A stretch of 11,611 nucleotides of DNA from Rhodospirillales bacterium (GCA_016195145.1 JACQAF010000134.1:1-11611), one strand, 5' to 3'; shown: positions 1 through 6,968, numbered from the stretch's first letter. Program-made: numbers and translations. The notes: generated from the letters alone by a model not told the origin.

Positions 1-183
1 CATCACCGCGCCGTCGCGCCCCGGCTTGATCGCATAGAACGCCCGGAAGATGACGACCGAGCCGTCGATCAGGTAAACATGCCGCGGATTGGACGCCCCG
101 GGCTTGGCCGGCGACGCCTTGGCGGGCGCCGGTTTCGTCGCGGCGGGCTTTTTCTTGGTCTTGGCGGCGGCTTTGGGGCTCAT
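1..183 (-). CDS. polA: DNA polymerase I / 5'-3' exonuclease-type protein, N-terminal 61 residues (partial)
   Basis: Only the first 61 codons are present; the gene runs off the left edge. After a 34-residue Lys/Ala/Pro-rich leader the protein reads HVYLIDGSVVIFRAFYAI. This is the first strand and helix of the 5'-3' exonuclease (FEN-like) domain found at the N-terminus of bacterial DNA polymerase I, where the Asp of LIDGS is a metal ligand. That domain removes RNA primers and flaps during repair and Okazaki fragment maturation. The ATG at 183 is preceded by GAGGG with normal spacing. The leader resembles a histone H1-like tail and is longer than in most PolA proteins, which start close to the LIDGS strand. 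A stand-alone 5'-3' exonuclease starts the same way, so the polA symbol is likely but not proven by this fragment. Confidence 0.7.
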   Translation of the reverse strand, partial: MSPKAAAKTKKKPAATKPAPAKASPAKPGASNPRHVYLIDGSVVIFRAFYAIKPGRDGAVM

Positions 184-252
184 GACGCCCTCAGGTTTAG
201 CCGATTCGGCCGCCGCCCGCACCCTTTCCGGCGTCGTCGCGGCGGCGGGGCG

Positions 253-462
253 TCAATGGCCGCTGGGCCTCGCCCCTTTGCGCAGGACGAAGCGCCGGTC
301 GCAATACGGGCAGTCGACCGTTCCGCCCGCGCCGAGATTGAGATAAACCAGCGGGTGACCGAGCGCGCCGCCGCCGTCGCAGCCGACGGTCGGGGTGTCG
401 ACCGTGATCGTTTCGGGCGGCGCCGGCGCCGCCGGGACGGGTTGCGGTGTCGAATCGGCCAT
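253..462 (-). CDS. Small CHCC zinc-finger domain protein (zf-CHCC, NDUFS6-like)
   Basis: This is a 69-residue protein. The first ~20 residues are Pro/Ala-rich and disordered-looking. The core has Cys28 and His36 in GCDGGGALGHP, then VYLNLG, then Cys51 and Cys54 in CPYCDRRFVL. The C-x7-H...C-x2-C arrangement and the CPYC-x-RRFVL ending match the zf-CHCC family. In mitochondria its relative NDUFS6 is an accessory subunit of complex I, and small free-standing versions are common in Alphaproteobacteria. Whether this one binds complex I is inference. I chose the ATG at 462 because it begins just before the conserved part, has AAGGG upstream, and longer frames upstream read as Cys/Arg-rich noise. 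It lies 69 bases ahead of the polA-like gene in the same direction and could be co-transcribed with it. Confidence 0.88.
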   Translation of the reverse strand: MADSTPQPVPAAPAPPETITVDTPTVGCDGGGALGHPLVYLNLGAGGTVDCPYCDRRFVLRKGARPSGH

Positions 463-487
463 GGTGTGATACCCTTGAACGTTCCCA

Positions 488-517
488 ATATTCCGGCCCC
501 GGCATTGACCGGTGCAA
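488..517 (-). promoter_or_regulatory. Candidate sigma70-type promoter for the zinc-finger gene
   Basis: Read on the minus strand, TTGCAC (517-512) and GAATAT (493-488) are separated by 18 bases and end 25 bases before the ATG at 462. An 8-base palindrome, GAACGTTC, lies at 477-484 between the -10 and the gene and could be an operator. The match is moderate and rests on pattern only. Confidence 0.25.
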
Positions 518-532
518 GCCGGCGATGATACC
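505..532 (+). promoter_or_regulatory. Candidate sigma70-type promoter for the ABC ATPase / hydrolase pair
   Basis: TTGACC (505-510) and GATACC (527-532) are separated by 16 bases, about 47 bases upstream of the ATG at 579. The -35 is good (TTGAC is the conserved part in Alphaproteobacteria) and the -10 is weak. It overlaps the candidate divergent promoter, so the two may compete. Confidence 0.25.
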
Positions 533-578
533 GATTGGCGGGCGGGATGCAACGCCCCGCCCCAGAGACCGCATAGAC

Positions 579-1592
579 ATGGACACCACGCAACCCGCCC
601 CAACTCCGGATGCGCGGCCCGACGCCGCGCCGCGCTACGCGATCGAGATCGCCGGCCTGACCAAGGTCTATGCCGCCGCCGGCAAGAGCGCGGCCAAGCG
701 CGCGCTCGACCAGGTCGACCTGACCGTGCGCCGGGGCGAGCTGTTCGGCCTGCTCGGCCCCAATGGCGCCGGCAAATCGACGCTGATCAACATTCTCGCC
801 GGTCTGGTCAACAAGACCTCGGGCACGGCGCGCATCTGGGATCTCGACATCGACGGCGATTCGCGCGGGGCGCGGGGCGCGATCGGCATCGTGCCGCAGG
901 AACTGAACATCGATCCCTTTTTCACCCCGCGCGAGCTGCTCGACGTGCAGGCCGGGCTTTACGGCGTGCCCAAGGCCGAGCGGCGCACCGACGAGATTCT
1001 CGCCGCCGTCGGCCTCGCCGACCGCGCCGACTCTTATGCCCGCACGCTGTCGGGCGGCATGCGTCGGCGGCTTCTGGTCGCCAAGGCGATGGTCCACAGC
1101 CCGCCGGTGCTGGTGCTCGACGAGCCGACCGCCGGCGTCGATGTCGAGCTGCGGCAGATGCTGTGGGCCTATGTGCGCGAGCTGAACGCACGCGGCACCA
1201 CCGTGCTGCTGACCACCCATTATCTGCCCGAGGTCGAACAGCTTTGCGACCGGATCGCGATCATCAATCACGGCCGACTGATCGCCTGCGACACCACGGC
1301 GGCGCTGGTCGCGCGGCTCGACCGCAAGGAACTGCGCGTCACCATCGATCGCGACCTTGCCGAGGTGCCGCCGGCCCTCGACGGCTGCGAGGTGTCGCTG
1401 CCGCAGCCGCGCCTGCTCGTCTTCCGCTACCGGCCGAGCCGCACGCGGGTGGGCGATCTGCTCGCGGTCACGCGCGATGCGGGCATCGGCATCGTCGACC
1501 TCAGCACCGAGGAAAGCGATCTCGAGGATATCTTCCTCGAACTGACCCGCGCCCCCGCCGCCGCGAAGAGCGAGGCCGCCGCCCGCCGATGA
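579..1592 (+). CDS. ABC transporter ATP-binding protein (ABC-2 / YadG-like exporter class)
   Basis: This is a 337-residue ATPase subunit that powers export through a separate membrane permease. Visible motifs are Walker A GPNGAGKST (60-68), Q-loop Gln107 in VPQELN, signature LSGGM (157-161), Walker B LVLDEP (178-183) with catalytic Glu182, and the switch His214 in TTHYLPEVE. The LSGGMRRRL signature, the TTHYLPEVEQLCDRIAIINHG segment and the C-terminal STEESDLEDIFLELT tail are typical of CcmA/YadG-type ABC-2 ATPases. The substrate cannot be read from the sequence. The frame is open further upstream, but the ATG at 579 lies about 17 residues before the domain and is the best start. The TGA overlaps the next ATG by four bases, so it should be coupled to the hydrolase. 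No permease gene follows, which is unusual for this class. Confidence 0.92.
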   Translation: MDTTQPAPTPDARPDAAPRYAIEIAGLTKVYAAAGKSAAKRALDQVDLTVRRGELFGLLGPNGAGKSTLINILAGLVNKTSGTARIWDLDIDGDSRGARGAIGIVPQELNIDPFFTPRELLDVQAGLYGVPKAERRTDEILAAVGLADRADSYARTLSGGMRRRLLVAKAMVHSPPVLVLDEPTAGVDVELRQMLWAYVRELNARGTTVLLTTHYLPEVEQLCDRIAIINHGRLIACDTTAALVARLDRKELRVTIDRDLAEVPPALDGCEVSLPQPRLLVFRYRPSRTRVGDLLAVTRDAGIGIVDLSTEESDLEDIFLELTRAPAAAKSEAAARR

Positions 1593-2608
1593 TCCCGCGG
1601 CTCCTTCGCGGCGCGATCCTCGCGCTGGCGGTTCTCGGCGTCGCCGCCTGCATGCCGACGGTCGCGCCGATGGGCCCGCCGGTCGCCGCGCCGCGCCTCG
1701 AAGCCGATCGCATCGTCGCCGCCGACGCGGCCGAGTTGCCGTTGCGCCGCTGGCTGCCCGAGGGCGAGCCGCGCGCCGTCATCCTCGCCCTGCACGGCTT
1801 CAACGACTATTCCAACGCCATCGCCGAGCCCGCCGCCGAGTGGGCGAAACGCGGCATCGCCACCTATGCCTACGACCAGCGCGGCTTCGGTGCAGCGCCC
1901 CGACGCGGGCTGTGGCCGGGCACGGCGACCCTGGTCGCCGACGCCGAGGCGGCCGCCGCCCTCATCGCCCGCCGCCATCCCAACGTGCCGCTATTCCTGT
2001 TCGGCGAAAGCATGGGCGGCGCGGTGCTGCTGGTCGCCGGGACCGAGGGCCGCATGCCCGAGGCCGCCGGCTTCATCCTCGCCGCCCCGGCGGTGCGCGG
2101 GCGCGAGACGCTCGATGTTTTCGCGCGGGTCGGGTTGTGGGTGTTTTCGCACACCGTGCCGTGGCTCGCCGGCCGGCCGCCGCCGACCGGCATCCGCCCG
2201 TCGGACAATATCGAGATGCTGCGCGCGCTGGCCCGCGATCCGCTGGTGATCAAGGAAACGCGGATCGACGCGGTCAAGGGGCTGGTCGATCTGATGGACG
2301 ACGCGCTCGCCGCCGCTCCGCGCTTTGCCCGGCCGGCGCTGATCCTGATCGGAGCGCGCGACGACCTGATCCCCGACACGCCGAGCGCCCTGCTGCTCGA
2401 ACGCCTGCCGCCCGCCCCGACCGCACGGCGACGGGTGGCGATCTACGCCAACGGCTATCACATGCTGCTGCGCGATCTCGACGCCGGGGCGGTGCGCGGC
2501 GACGTCGCCGACTGGGTCCTGAGCCGCGAGAGCGACCCCGCCCGGCCGCTGCCCTCGGGGGCCGACCGCGCCCGCCCACCCGCCGTGGCCGGCGGCAAAA
2601 CCCCCTGA
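1589..2608 (+). CDS. Alpha/beta-hydrolase lipoprotein (lysophospholipase / monoacylglycerol lipase-like)
   Basis: This 339-residue protein is predicted to be a serine hydrolase anchored in the envelope. Residues 1-21 form a lipoprotein signal: MIPRLLRG, a hydrophobic run, then a lipobox ending Val-Ala-Ala-Cys21. The fold motifs are in order: LHGFNDYS (oxyanion HG, 68-75), nucleophile Ser141 in GESMGG, probable catalytic Asp258 in GARDDLIPD, and His291 in NGYHMLLRD. This matches the serine aminopeptidase S33 / Hydrolase_4 group, which includes monoacylglycerol lipases and lysophospholipases. The likely substrate is a lipid or ester in the periplasm or outer membrane, which is inferred. The ATG at 1589 overlaps the ATPase stop as ATGA. 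The last ~25 residues are Pro/Arg/Ala-rich and look disordered. The exact substrate is unknown. Confidence 0.9.
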   Translation: MIPRLLRGAILALAVLGVAACMPTVAPMGPPVAAPRLEADRIVAADAAELPLRRWLPEGEPRAVILALHGFNDYSNAIAEPAAEWAKRGIATYAYDQRGFGAAPRRGLWPGTATLVADAEAAAALIARRHPNVPLFLFGESMGGAVLLVAGTEGRMPEAAGFILAAPAVRGRETLDVFARVGLWVFSHTVPWLAGRPPPTGIRPSDNIEMLRALARDPLVIKETRIDAVKGLVDLMDDALAAAPRFARPALILIGARDDLIPDTPSALLLERLPPAPTARRRVAIYANGYHMLLRDLDAGAVRGDVADWVLSRESDPARPLPSGADRARPPAVAGGKTP

Positions 2609-2611
2609 AAA

Positions 2612-2624
2612 CCGCCCCTGGCGG
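2612..2624 (+). other. Small hairpin after the hydrolase gene
   Basis: CCGCC (2612-2616) and GGCGG (2620-2624) form a 5-bp stem with a CCT loop, three bases past the hydrolase stop. There is no T-run after it, so it is at best a weak or Rho-assisted end of transcription. The remaining bases up to the tRNA hold the candidate tRNA promoter. Confidence 0.25.
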
Positions 2625-2641
2625 AATCCCTATCCCGGCAT

Positions 2642-2670
2642 TTGCGCCGCCCCCCGGATTGGGTTACGTT
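2642..2670 (+). promoter_or_regulatory. Candidate promoter of tRNA-Arg
   Basis: TTGCGC (2642-2647) and TACGTT (2665-2670) are separated by exactly 17 bases and end 32 bases before the mature tRNA start, leaving a leader of about 25 bases. Each hexamer matches the sigma70 consensus only partly. Placement is the main support. Confidence 0.3.
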
Positions 2671-2702
2671 CCCGCCGCCGCGATTGCGGCCCTGCCAACG
2701 CT

Positions 2703-2779
<77 letters not shown>

Positions 2780-2878
2780 TTCTCCGTTGACGCCGTTATC
2801 GCCGCCGGACCGGTTCGCTTGCCTCGCCAAAGCGGATCGTGTCAGACTGAACGTTTGGCCGTATGTCGGAGGCGGCGA

Positions 2879-3214
2879 ATGGGCAAGCAAGTCATTCTAC
2901 TCGCGGCGGTTTTTCTCGTCGGCGCATGCGCCGCGGGGCCGCGCCCGCCCGCCACCCCCGGCCAGGCCGCCGTGCAGCAGATCGACGTTCTGGTCGCCCG
3001 CCAGCGCGAGGCGGACGCCAAAACCTGCGTCACGCAGGGCTTCGCCGCCGGGACCAGCGCCCATCGCGAATGCGTCAAGAACGAGGTCGACCGGCGGCGG
3101 GCCGAAATCCAGAATGCGCTGCGCGAGCTTCTGCGCCGCCCGACCGCGCGCCTGGTCGCCGATCATTGCTGGAGCGAATATACCGGCGCCTTCGTCCGCT
3201 GCTTCGATATCTGA
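2879..3214 (+). CDS. Small putative lipoprotein with four mature-region cysteines, unknown function
   Basis: This 111-residue protein is not recognised as a named family. It begins MGKQVILLAAVFLVGACAAG, a lipoprotein signal with Cys17 as the predicted lipidated residue, so it should be anchored in the inner or outer membrane facing the periplasm. After a Pro-rich linker the mature part is mostly helical and charged. It carries Cys50, Cys65, Cys97 and Cys108, which could form two disulfides in the periplasm; this is inferred. The ATG at 2879 is chosen because GGAGG at 2868-2872 sits six bases upstream and the lipobox follows at the right distance. The gene is alone on the plus strand between the tRNA and a convergent gene whose stop is only 12 bases away. 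Confidence 0.8.
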   Translation: MGKQVILLAAVFLVGACAAGPRPPATPGQAAVQQIDVLVARQREADAKTCVTQGFAAGTSAHRECVKNEVDRRRAEIQNALRELLRRPTARLVADHCWSEYTGAFVRCFDI

Positions 3215-3226
3215 CGCTCGATCCCG

Positions 3227-3829
3227 CTAGACCGCGCGCCCGCGCCACGGCACGAAGGCCGGAACCCGGGCGCGATAATCAGCATAGGCCTGGCCATAGA
3301 GGCGCAACAGCTTGCGCTCCTCGAACCGCGCGCCGATGACGAGATAGAGCGAGCCCCACAGCGCCGTGGCGAGGCCCAAAGGATCGCTCGCCAGCCCCCA
3401 CAGCACGAGAAACCCGCCGGCATAGAGCGGATGGCGGACCCAGCGATTGAGCCCGCCGATATGCAAGGGCCCGTCCTCGTCAAGCGGCGCGCCAGCCCGC
3501 GCCGCGCGCAGCTGCGCAAGGCCGCCGAAGCGGCCGAGATCGTAGCCCGCAAGCCCGCCGAGCAGCGCCGCGGCGCCCACGGCGGCCATCGCCGGCATCA
3601 GGAATTTCAGCCAGTCCGGGCGCGCGAAAGCGGGCGCCCCGGCCAGCATCGTCCGGCCGATGCCCCAGACCAGCGCGATATGCGCCGCCGCGAAAAGATT
3701 ATAGGCCAGCCGATACCCGGCCCCGAACAACGGCACGAGCCGCGCCTTGACGCCCGTCGCGGCGAGGATCGAATGGCCGAGCGCGAAGCTAAGCCAGGCG
3801 AGGAAATAGACGATATGGGCGGCGAGCAC
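3227..3829 (-). CDS. NnrU / isoprenylcysteine methyltransferase-like integral membrane protein
   Basis: This 200-residue protein has about four to five hydrophobic segments (near 2-22, 41-60, 74-95, 136-165). The C-terminal signature holds RHPLYAGGFLVLWG (132-145) followed by EERKLLRLYGQAYADYRARV (170-189). The RHP motif, the EE pair and the YxxYRxRVP ending are hallmarks of membrane methyltransferases of the ICMT/PEMT fold, and NnrU-type proteins share this layout. The enzyme would use SAM at the membrane to methylate a lipid or small acceptor, but the substrate is not visible. The start is GTG at 3829, ten bases after the hldE stop, so it is probably the last gene of the heptose operon. No strong ribosome site is visible, and coupling to hldE translation is plausible. 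NnrU naming is by resemblance only. Confidence 0.75.
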   Translation of the reverse strand: MLAAHIVYFLAWLSFALGHSILAATGVKARLVPLFGAGYRLAYNLFAAAHIALVWGIGRTMLAGAPAFARPDWLKFLMPAMAAVGAAALLGGLAGYDLGRFGGLAQLRAARAGAPLDEDGPLHIGGLNRWVRHPLYAGGFLVLWGLASDPLGLATALWGSLYLVIGARFEERKLLRLYGQAYADYRARVPAFVPWRGRAV

Positions 3830-3839
3830 GGCGCGCCGC

Positions 3840-5303
3840 TCAGCGCGCCATTTTCTTGATCGTCGCCGTCGTGCTATGGCCGGGGGCCAGCGTCGCCAGC
3901 ACGACGCGCCCGCCCCAGCCGCGAACCATGTCCGCGCCGACGACCTCGTCGAGCTTGTAATCGGCGCCCTTGACCAGCACGTCGGGCCGCAACCCCTCGA
4001 TCAGGGCGCGCGGCGTATCCTCGGCGAAAATCACCACCAGATCGACCCCGGTGAGCGAGGCGAGAACCGCGGCGCGCGCCGCTTCGTTCTGCACCGGCCG
4101 CCCGTCGCCCTTGAGCCGGCGCACCGAGGCATCGCTGTTGATGCCGACGACCAGGCGATCGCACGCCGCCTTGGCCTGCTTCATCAGCGAGACGTGGCCG
4201 GGATGGATCAGATCGAAACAGCCGTTGGTGAAGCCGATGCGCAGGCGCTGGCGCCGCCAGCGCGCCACCTGGTCCGCCGCCTGGGCGAGGGTGACGATCT
4301 TGTTCTCGCCGGTCGCCAGGTCTTCGTGGCGCAGCTCGCGCACCAGATCGTCGGCATAGGCGACAGCGGTGCCGATCTTGCCGACCACGATGCCGGCAGC
4401 GACGGTAGCGAGGCGCGCCGCGTCGAACGTCGACAGGCCGGCGGCAAGGGCCGCGCCGATCGTCGCGATCACCGTGTCGCCGGCCCCGGAGACATCGAAC
4501 ACCTCGCGCGCCAGCGCGGCGAGATGCTTCGCCGCGCCCTTGGCCGGGATAAGGCTCATGCCGTCCGGCCCGCGCGTGCACAGGATCGCCTCGACACCGA
4601 GCGCCTTGATCAGTTTTTTCGCCGCCTTCTCGATCTGCTCGGCCGTATCGGTCGGCAGGCCCGACGCCTCGGCCAGCTCGCGCCGGTTGGGGGTGAGCAG
4701 CGATGCGCCGCGATAACGGGAATAATCCTGCCCCTTGGGATCGACGACGACGATCTTCTTTTTCGCCCGCGCCGCGGCGATCATCGCCTTGATGCCGTCG
4801 GCGGTCAGCGTTCCCTTGGCGTAGTCCGACAGGATGACGACCTGGCAATCGGCGATGGCGGCGGCGGCGGTGCGCACGATATCGTCCTCGGTCGACTTGC
4901 CGACCTCGGCGACGCTTTCCTGGTCGGCGCGCAGCAATTGCTGGCTGCCGGCGACATAGCGGACCTTGATCGTCGTCTGGCGGCCGTTATCGACCAGCAG
5001 ATGCGGCTCGACATCGTCCAGTTGCCCGACCAGGCCGGTGATCTCGTGGCCCGCCGGGTCCTTGCCGACCACCGAGACGAATTCCACCGCCGCGCCGAGG
5101 CCGACGAGGTTGCGCACCACATTGCCCGCCCCGCCGAGCATGGCGATCTCGCGCTCGATGCGCAGGACCGGGATCGGCGCCTCGGGCGAGATGCGATCGA
5201 CATGGCCGTAGACGAAGCGGTCGAGCATCGCGTCGCCGACGCACAGCACGCGCACGCCCTTGAGGCGCTCGACGAGCTGGACGAGATCGGCGTTGTCGGT
5301 CAT
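3840..5303 (-). CDS. hldE: Bifunctional D-glycero-beta-D-manno-heptose-7-phosphate kinase / heptose 1-phosphate adenylyltransferase
   Basis: This 487-residue, two-domain cytoplasmic enzyme of ADP-heptose synthesis is close to the ~477 residues of E. coli HldE. The N-terminal PfkB/ribokinase domain (about 1-330) phosphorylates heptose 7-phosphate at C1. It shows GDAMLDRFVYG (23-33), RISPEAPIPV, GGAGN and the catalytic GAGD (273-276, Asp276). The C-terminal nucleotidyltransferase domain (about 355-487) adds AMP from ATP. It shows FTNGCFDLIHPGH (358-370, a HxGH variant of the nucleotide-binding motif), NSDASVRRLKGD and the ending GHSTTATIKKM. The ATG at 5303 is chosen because GAGGGG at 5313-5318 precedes it and the frame upstream runs into gmhA. 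It lies 13 bases downstream of gmhA in the same direction. Both activities look intact. Confidence 0.96.
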   Translation of the reverse strand: MTDNADLVQLVERLKGVRVLCVGDAMLDRFVYGHVDRISPEAPIPVLRIEREIAMLGGAGNVVRNLVGLGAAVEFVSVVGKDPAGHEITGLVGQLDDVEPHLLVDNGRQTTIKVRYVAGSQQLLRADQESVAEVGKSTEDDIVRTAAAAIADCQVVILSDYAKGTLTADGIKAMIAAARAKKKIVVVDPKGQDYSRYRGASLLTPNRRELAEASGLPTDTAEQIEKAAKKLIKALGVEAILCTRGPDGMSLIPAKGAAKHLAALAREVFDVSGAGDTVIATIGAALAAGLSTFDAARLATVAAGIVVGKIGTAVAYADDLVRELRHEDLATGENKIVTLAQAADQVARWRRQRLRIGFTNGCFDLIHPGHVSLMKQAKAACDRLVVGINSDASVRRLKGDGRPVQNEAARAAVLASLTGVDLVVIFAEDTPRALIEGLRPDVLVKGADYKLDEVVGADMVRGWGGRVVLATLAPGHSTTATIKKMAR

Positions 5304-5312
5304 CGGCGCCGT

Positions 5313-5318
5313 CCCCTC
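5313..5318 (-). promoter_or_regulatory. Ribosome binding site of hldE
   Basis: GAGGGG on the minus strand lies nine bases before the ATG at 5303 and overlaps the last bases of the gmhA stop region. It decides the hldE start against longer frames and suggests that ribosomes finishing gmhA can restart on hldE. Confidence 0.6.
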
Positions 5319-5907
5319 ATTCGGCGAGGCCGAGCTCGCGCTCGATCGCGCCGCACAGCATCTGGCCGAGCATGATGTGCATTTCCTGGATGCGCGCCGT
5401 GGTCGATGACGGGACAATCAGGCACGGATCGGCAAGCTTCTTCACTTCGCCGCCACCCTTGCCGGTGAGCGACGCGGCGACGATGCCCATCTTCTTCGCC
5501 TGCTCCAGCGCGCGCAGCACATTGGGCGACACGCCCGAAGTGGTGATGCCGATGGCCACGTCCCCCGCCTTGCCCAGCGCCTCGACCTGGCGGGCGAAAA
5601 GGAGATCGAAGCCGAGATCGTTGCCGATCGCGGTCAGGGCCGAGGAATCGGTGGTCAGCGCGATGGCGGCGATCGCCTTGCGGTTCTTGATGTAGCGAAC
5701 GGTCAGCTCGGTCGCCAGATGCTGGGCGTCGGCGGCGCTGCCGCCATTGCCGAAGAACAGGAGCTTGCCGCCGCCGGAAAGCGATTCGACGCACACCCGC
5801 ACCAGCTTGGCGAATTCGGCGGCGAGCGCGGCGCGCGTCGCCGCGACGACATCGGCATGCTCGGCGAATTCGGCGGCGAAAAACCGCCCGAGATCGATGC
5901 GCCCCAT
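5317..5907 (-). CDS. gmhA: Phosphoheptose isomerase (sedoheptulose 7-phosphate isomerase)
   Basis: This 196-residue SIS-domain protein catalyses the first step of heptose synthesis, converting sedoheptulose 7-phosphate to D-glycero-D-manno-heptose 7-phosphate in the cytoplasm. Seen motifs are FFGNGGSAADAQHLATEL (51-68), holding the phosphate loop and metal ligands His63 and Glu67, then TTDSSALTAIGND, TTSGVSPNVL, and ARIQEMHIMLGQ (171-182). Length matches the ~190-residue family. In the E. coli enzyme the zinc ligands are His61, Glu65, Gln172 and His180, as I recall. Here Gln174 is kept but the fourth position is Gln182 instead of His. The ATG at 5907 follows a GGGGGCGGCAG stretch. It lies 19 bases after the epimerase stop and 13 before hldE, so it is mid-operon. 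DiaA-like SIS proteins are related, but the hldE neighbour supports GmhA. Confidence 0.94.
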   Translation of the reverse strand: MGRIDLGRFFAAEFAEHADVVAATRAALAAEFAKLVRVCVESLSGGGKLLFFGNGGSAADAQHLATELTVRYIKNRKAIAAIALTTDSSALTAIGNDLGFDLLFARQVEALGKAGDVAIGITTSGVSPNVLRALEQAKKMGIVAASLTGKGGGEVKKLADPCLIVPSSTTARIQEMHIMLGQMLCGAIERELGLAE

Positions 5908-5926
5908 GATCTGCCGCCCCCGGCCG

Positions 5927-6943
5927 TCAGCGCGCGCCGACGGCCTTGGCGCCCGTCCTGGCGCTGACCATCTGGTCGTGGATCCAGCGATAGGTTTTCT
6001 CGAGCCCGACCTCGAGGCAGATATCCGGCTCCCAGCCGAGCAACTTCTTGATCAGCGTGTTGTCCGAATTGCGGCCGCGCACGCCCTTGGGTGCATCCAG
6101 CTTGTAGCGCCGCTTGAGCTTGAGGCCGGCGATGCTCTCGACGATGTCGACCAACTGGTTGATCGAGACGAGCTGCGCCGAGCCGAGATTGATCGGGTCG
6201 ATGATCTCGCTTTCCATGATCGCGAGCGTGCCCTTGAGGCAATCGTCGATATACATGAAGCTGCGCGTCTGCTCGCCGTCGCCCCAGATCTCGATCTCGT
6301 GCTTGCCCGACTGCTTGGCCTCGATGACCTTGCGGCAGATCGCCGCCTGCGCCTTCTCGCGCCCGCCATCCCACGTGCCGTGCGGGCCGTAGACGTTGTG
6401 ATAACGCGCCATGCGGGCGATCAGGCCGAAATCCTCGCGGAAATGCCGGCACATGCGTTCGGAGAACAGCTTCTCCCAGCCATAGCCGTCTTCGGGCATG
6501 GCGGGATAGGCGTCGGCTTCCTTGAGCGCGGTGACGTCGGCCGAGGTCTGCTTATCGGCGGCGTAGACGCAAGCCGAGGACGAGAAGAAGAAACGCTTCG
6601 CCCCGAATTCGCGCGCGCCCATCAGCATGTGGGTGTTGATCAGGACCGAGAGCATGCACTCGGCCTTGTGCGTCTCGATGAAGCCCATGCCGCCCATGTC
6701 GGCGGCGAGATTGAAGATATAGGCTTGGCCGCGCGCCGCCTGGCGGCAGGCGTCGAGCCCGCGCAGGTCGAGCACCATGTTTTCGGCCCGGTCATGGACC
6801 TGATACCATTCCGATTGCGGCTTCATGTCGACCGAGCGCACCTTGCCGTGGCCCATGCGCAGCAATTCGCCGACCAGCCAGCCGCCGATAAACCCGCCGC
6901 CGCCGGTCACCAGCACCGGCAAATTCTTGTCCAAACCGCTCAT
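5927..6943 (-). CDS. GDP-mannose 3,5-epimerase-like extended SDR (nucleotide-sugar epimerase)
   Basis: This 338-residue NAD-dependent enzyme has a Rossmann loop TGGGGFIG (13-20). It strongly recalls plant GDP-mannose 3,5-epimerase: NLAADMGGMGFIE (78-90), SSSACVY (121-127), DGYGWEK (152-158), YHNVYGPHGTWDGGREKA (181-198), WGDGEQTRSF (220-229) and GVRGRNSDN (287-295). Plant GME uses an acid/base pair Cys145/Lys217 plus Tyr174 and Lys178, from memory. The counterparts here are Cys125, Lys197, Tyr154 and Lys158, all shifted by exactly 20, so the catalytic set looks complete. The reaction would be epimerisation of GDP-mannose or a related nucleotide sugar at C3/C5. Standing directly before gmhA and hldE, it may instead act on a heptose nucleotide, which is inference. 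The ATG at 6943 follows GGGAAGGACGGACAGGT; an upstream TTG at 6964 is less likely. Confidence 0.88.
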   Translation of the reverse strand: MSGLDKNLPVLVTGGGGFIGGWLVGELLRMGHGKVRSVDMKPQSEWYQVHDRAENMVLDLRGLDACRQAARGQAYIFNLAADMGGMGFIETHKAECMLSVLINTHMLMGAREFGAKRFFFSSSACVYAADKQTSADVTALKEADAYPAMPEDGYGWEKLFSERMCRHFREDFGLIARMARYHNVYGPHGTWDGGREKAQAAICRKVIEAKQSGKHEIEIWGDGEQTRSFMYIDDCLKGTLAIMESEIIDPINLGSAQLVSINQLVDIVESIAGLKLKRRYKLDAPKGVRGRNSDNTLIKKLLGWEPDICLEVGLEKTYRWIHDQMVSARTGAKAVGAR

Positions 6944-6968
6944 ACCTGTCCGTCCTTCCCGCAACCTG

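Noticed and set aside
180..1271. Long minus-strand frame opposite the ABC ATPase
   Set aside because: The plus strand carries all ABC motifs here; the frame also runs through the zinc-finger gene out of phase.
512..1588. Long plus-strand frame running in from upstream of the hydrolase start
   Set aside because: It is the Arg/Ala-rich shadow of the ABC ATPase in another frame; the hydrolase begins at 1589 with a proper lipoprotein signal.
3876..5375. Long plus-strand open frame opposite hldE (499 codons)
   Set aside because: Antisense shadow of a well-conserved gene in GC-rich DNA; rich in Arg, Asp, Gly and His with no domain pattern.
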